Positions 4,383-5,741 of a stretch of DNA of 5,741 bases are shown here, piece after piece. The stretch lies in assembly GCA_017454585.1 (NCBI GenBank), contig JAFTCU010000122.1, forward strand, positions 1-5,741. Reading direction: 5' to 3'. Every line of letters begins with the position of its first letter. Within the stretch, counting starts at the first letter, position 1. Both the position numbers and the translations under genes were made by a program. The DNA comes from Thermoguttaceae bacterium. GTDB taxonomy: Bacteria > Planctomycetota > Planctomycetia > Pirellulales > Thermoguttaceae. Under the pieces are notes generated by a model that saw only the letters and a program-made list of their open reading frames with translations, was not told the DNA's origin and did not search any database.

Positions 4383-5741
4383 ATGAATCATCACCCAACC
4401 CTTTCCTTTTCTTTTTTTGGATTAATCCTTCTTTTAGGTTCTTTCCTTCACGCGGAAACGCCGCTCGAGCCGCCAGTACTCCAAACCTGGACCGCTCCCT
4501 CGTGGGACGGCGCCCAGATCCGGACTGATGGCACGACGCTGCACGTTACAAATCCGGCCGATCCGGGGAAGCGCGTCCAAATCACGACGGCCACGCCGGA
4601 AATCGCGCTGACGCTCAACCCGCGCCTGGAGAAAGACTGCCTCGTGCTCGACGCGTCCCGGCTGACCGGCCCCGGGCCCGAAAATCTGAAACTGATCTAC
4701 TACTCGCTTCCGCCCGAGCAGGTTGGGGAGGAATATTTTACGCTCCGGACGGAAATCCAGGGGCCAAACGGAGGTTCCGGCCGTCTGTTTTTTGAGGGGC
4801 GGACCAAAGAAAACGCACACTTTTTCCGCGAACTGAAGATCCACCTCAACGGCCAGCGGCAAATTTTCGAAAACGAGGAACGTATGCCGAACAATCTGGC
4901 GTGGCTGACGCTCCGTTTCGACTTTGTAACCCCCGGCGTGTACCGTTTTTACGGGACGACCGTCACCAATTCGGAGCTTCTGATCCCCGACCCGGAAGCC
5001 GCAAGCAAACCGGCCGAGATGATTTTCAGCCTTCCGTTTGACGGAAACGCGGAGCCGGAACTGGCTGCTGGCGAGAAAAAACCGCTCACGGAAAAAGGTC
5101 TGACCTACGTTCCGGGCCTGAAGGGGCAAGCGGTCCAATTCGACCCAAAGAACAATCCGGTCCTGAAATTTGCGCGTGAGGGAAACCTCTACGAGGAACG
5201 CGGAACGATCTCCGCCTGGGTCCGGCTTGACGGTGAAGTCCCGGCTGGCTGGCGCATGATCCTCTCCGAGCCGTGGCAGGACGCGACCCGCATCGGCTCC
5301 GGCGCGATCTGGTACTGGGTTTACGAGGGGGCGCTTCGCGGCGACGTGAGCGACATTTACGACCACTACATCGTCCGGCCGATGCCGCGCGACGGCGACT
5401 GGCACCACGTCGTTTTCACGTGGGACGAGTTCAACCACAAATCGCTCTACATCGACGGTGACCGCAAGAGCATCCTGGAGCGGAAGGGAAATCTGGCCCA
5501 GCCGACCAAGCCGGGCTCCTTCAACCGGACGCCCTACTCCGAGTTTTTCGTGGGCAGTTACCTCGGCCGGGCGCTTAACGGGGCGATGGACGAGCTGAAA
5601 ATCTACTCCGGCCCGCTTTCCCCGGACGAAGTGACCGCGCTTTTCCACGAGTTCCGCTCGATCGCGTACCAGCCAAAGACCCGGTACTTTTTCGAGGACG
5701 AGCCGCTGAAACTCGAAGGCACGCTGAGCAATTTCGCCCAA
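4383..5741 (+). CDS. Exported LamG (concanavalin A-like) domain protein, 3'-truncated by window
   Basis: An open frame of 453 codons starts at ATG 4383 and leaves the window without a stop. Residues 1-24 form a signal peptide: a short N-region, a hydrophobic FFGLILLLGSFL core and an LHA-E cleavage site, so the protein is exported. Residues 25-200 look like a beta-rich N-terminal module of unknown family, with many short alternating strands. Residues about 214-424 are a LamG/jellyroll domain: FSLPFDG (215-221), GQAVQFD (248-254), GTISAWVRLD (274-283), WHHVVFTWDE (340-349), SLYIDGD (354-360), and LNGAMDELKIYSGPLSPDEV (398-417). LamG modules of this kind bind glycans or accompany sialidases and other glycoside hydrolases, but no catalytic domain is visible yet. 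A further module seems to begin near 435. It is divergent from the phosphatase-like gene and has its own promoter. Base composition is like the MBL and NIF3 genes. Confidence 0.85.
   Translation, partial: MNHHPTLSFSFFGLILLLGSFLHAETPLEPPVLQTWTAPSWDGAQIRTDGTTLHVTNPADPGKRVQITTATPEIALTLNPRLEKDCLVLDASRLTGPGPENLKLIYYSLPPEQVGEEYFTLRTEIQGPNGGSGRLFFEGRTKENAHFFRELKIHLNGQRQIFENEERMPNNLAWLTLRFDFVTPGVYRFYGTTVTNSELLIPDPEAASKPAEMIFSLPFDGNAEPELAAGEKKPLTEKGLTYVPGLKGQAVQFDPKNNPVLKFAREGNLYEERGTISAWVRLDGEVPAGWRMILSEPWQDATRIGSGAIWYWVYEGALRGDVSDIYDHYIVRPMPRDGDWHHVVFTWDEFNHKSLYIDGDRKSILERKGNLAQPTKPGSFNRTPYSEFFVGSYLGRALNGAMDELKIYSGPLSPDEVTALFHEFRSIAYQPKTRYFFEDEPLKLEGTLSNFAQ

Noticed and set aside
4434..5741. 435-aa open frame on the minus strand opposite the LamG gene
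   Set aside because: It is an antisense shadow caused by GC-rich third positions. The plus-strand frame has a signal peptide, LamG motifs and a Shine-Dalgarno, whereas this one has no recognisable domain and is rich in Arg and Val.

Overview
This is a bacterial window with genes of about 55-65% GC. It holds five protein-coding genes, two of them cut by the window edges, and a large palindromic intergenic element. The best lineage clue is the 739-aa minus-strand protein. It has an N-terminal region with a 'GW-x-L-x-Y' segment, a linker of the type 'LW..E..AAA.VP', a GAF domain and a SpoIIE/PPM phosphatase domain. From memory this order resembles serine phosphatases of the PVC group (Planctomycetes, Verrucomicrobia, Lentisphaerae and relatives). 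A secreted LamG-domain protein and palindromic repeats between genes fit such a genome. The phylum is an inference, not a demonstrated assignment.

Layout. 2-79 (+) is the C-terminal end of an unidentified gene. 101-757 (+) is a complete metallo-beta-lactamase-fold hydrolase of the glyoxalase II-like type, 21 bp downstream and probably co-transcribed. 758-1138 lies between convergent genes and is almost wholly a 373-bp nested palindrome (765-1137). Its outer 50-bp arms are 47/50 identical in inverted orientation, and each folds into two small hairpins. Its inner arms are built from a 9-bp tandem repeat and end in T-runs on both strands. 1139-1930 (-) is a NIF3/DUF34 dinuclear-metal protein. 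1939-4158 (-) is the GAF-SpoIIE phosphatase-like protein, 8 bp upstream of NIF3 in the same transcriptional direction. 4159-4382 is a divergent control region with a perfect 10-bp inverted repeat and a good sigma70-like promoter for the rightward gene. 4383-5741 (+) is the N-terminal 453 residues of an exported LamG protein that runs off the window.

Working together. The phosphatase-like gene and NIF3 form a likely two-gene operon, read leftward and convergent with the MBL gene. The palindrome sits almost flush against both stop codons and is well placed to act as a bidirectional transcript end or as a REP/MITE-like element. The phosphatase-like protein lacks one of the usual metal-binding aspartates (Ser in the GDxxGxG motif) and its gene has lower GC than its neighbours. 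The points most worth a second look are this possible pseudophosphatase, the palindrome, and the operator-like inverted repeat at the start of its gene. I see no phage, CRISPR, tRNA, rRNA or transposase gene, and no clear multi-gene novel system.
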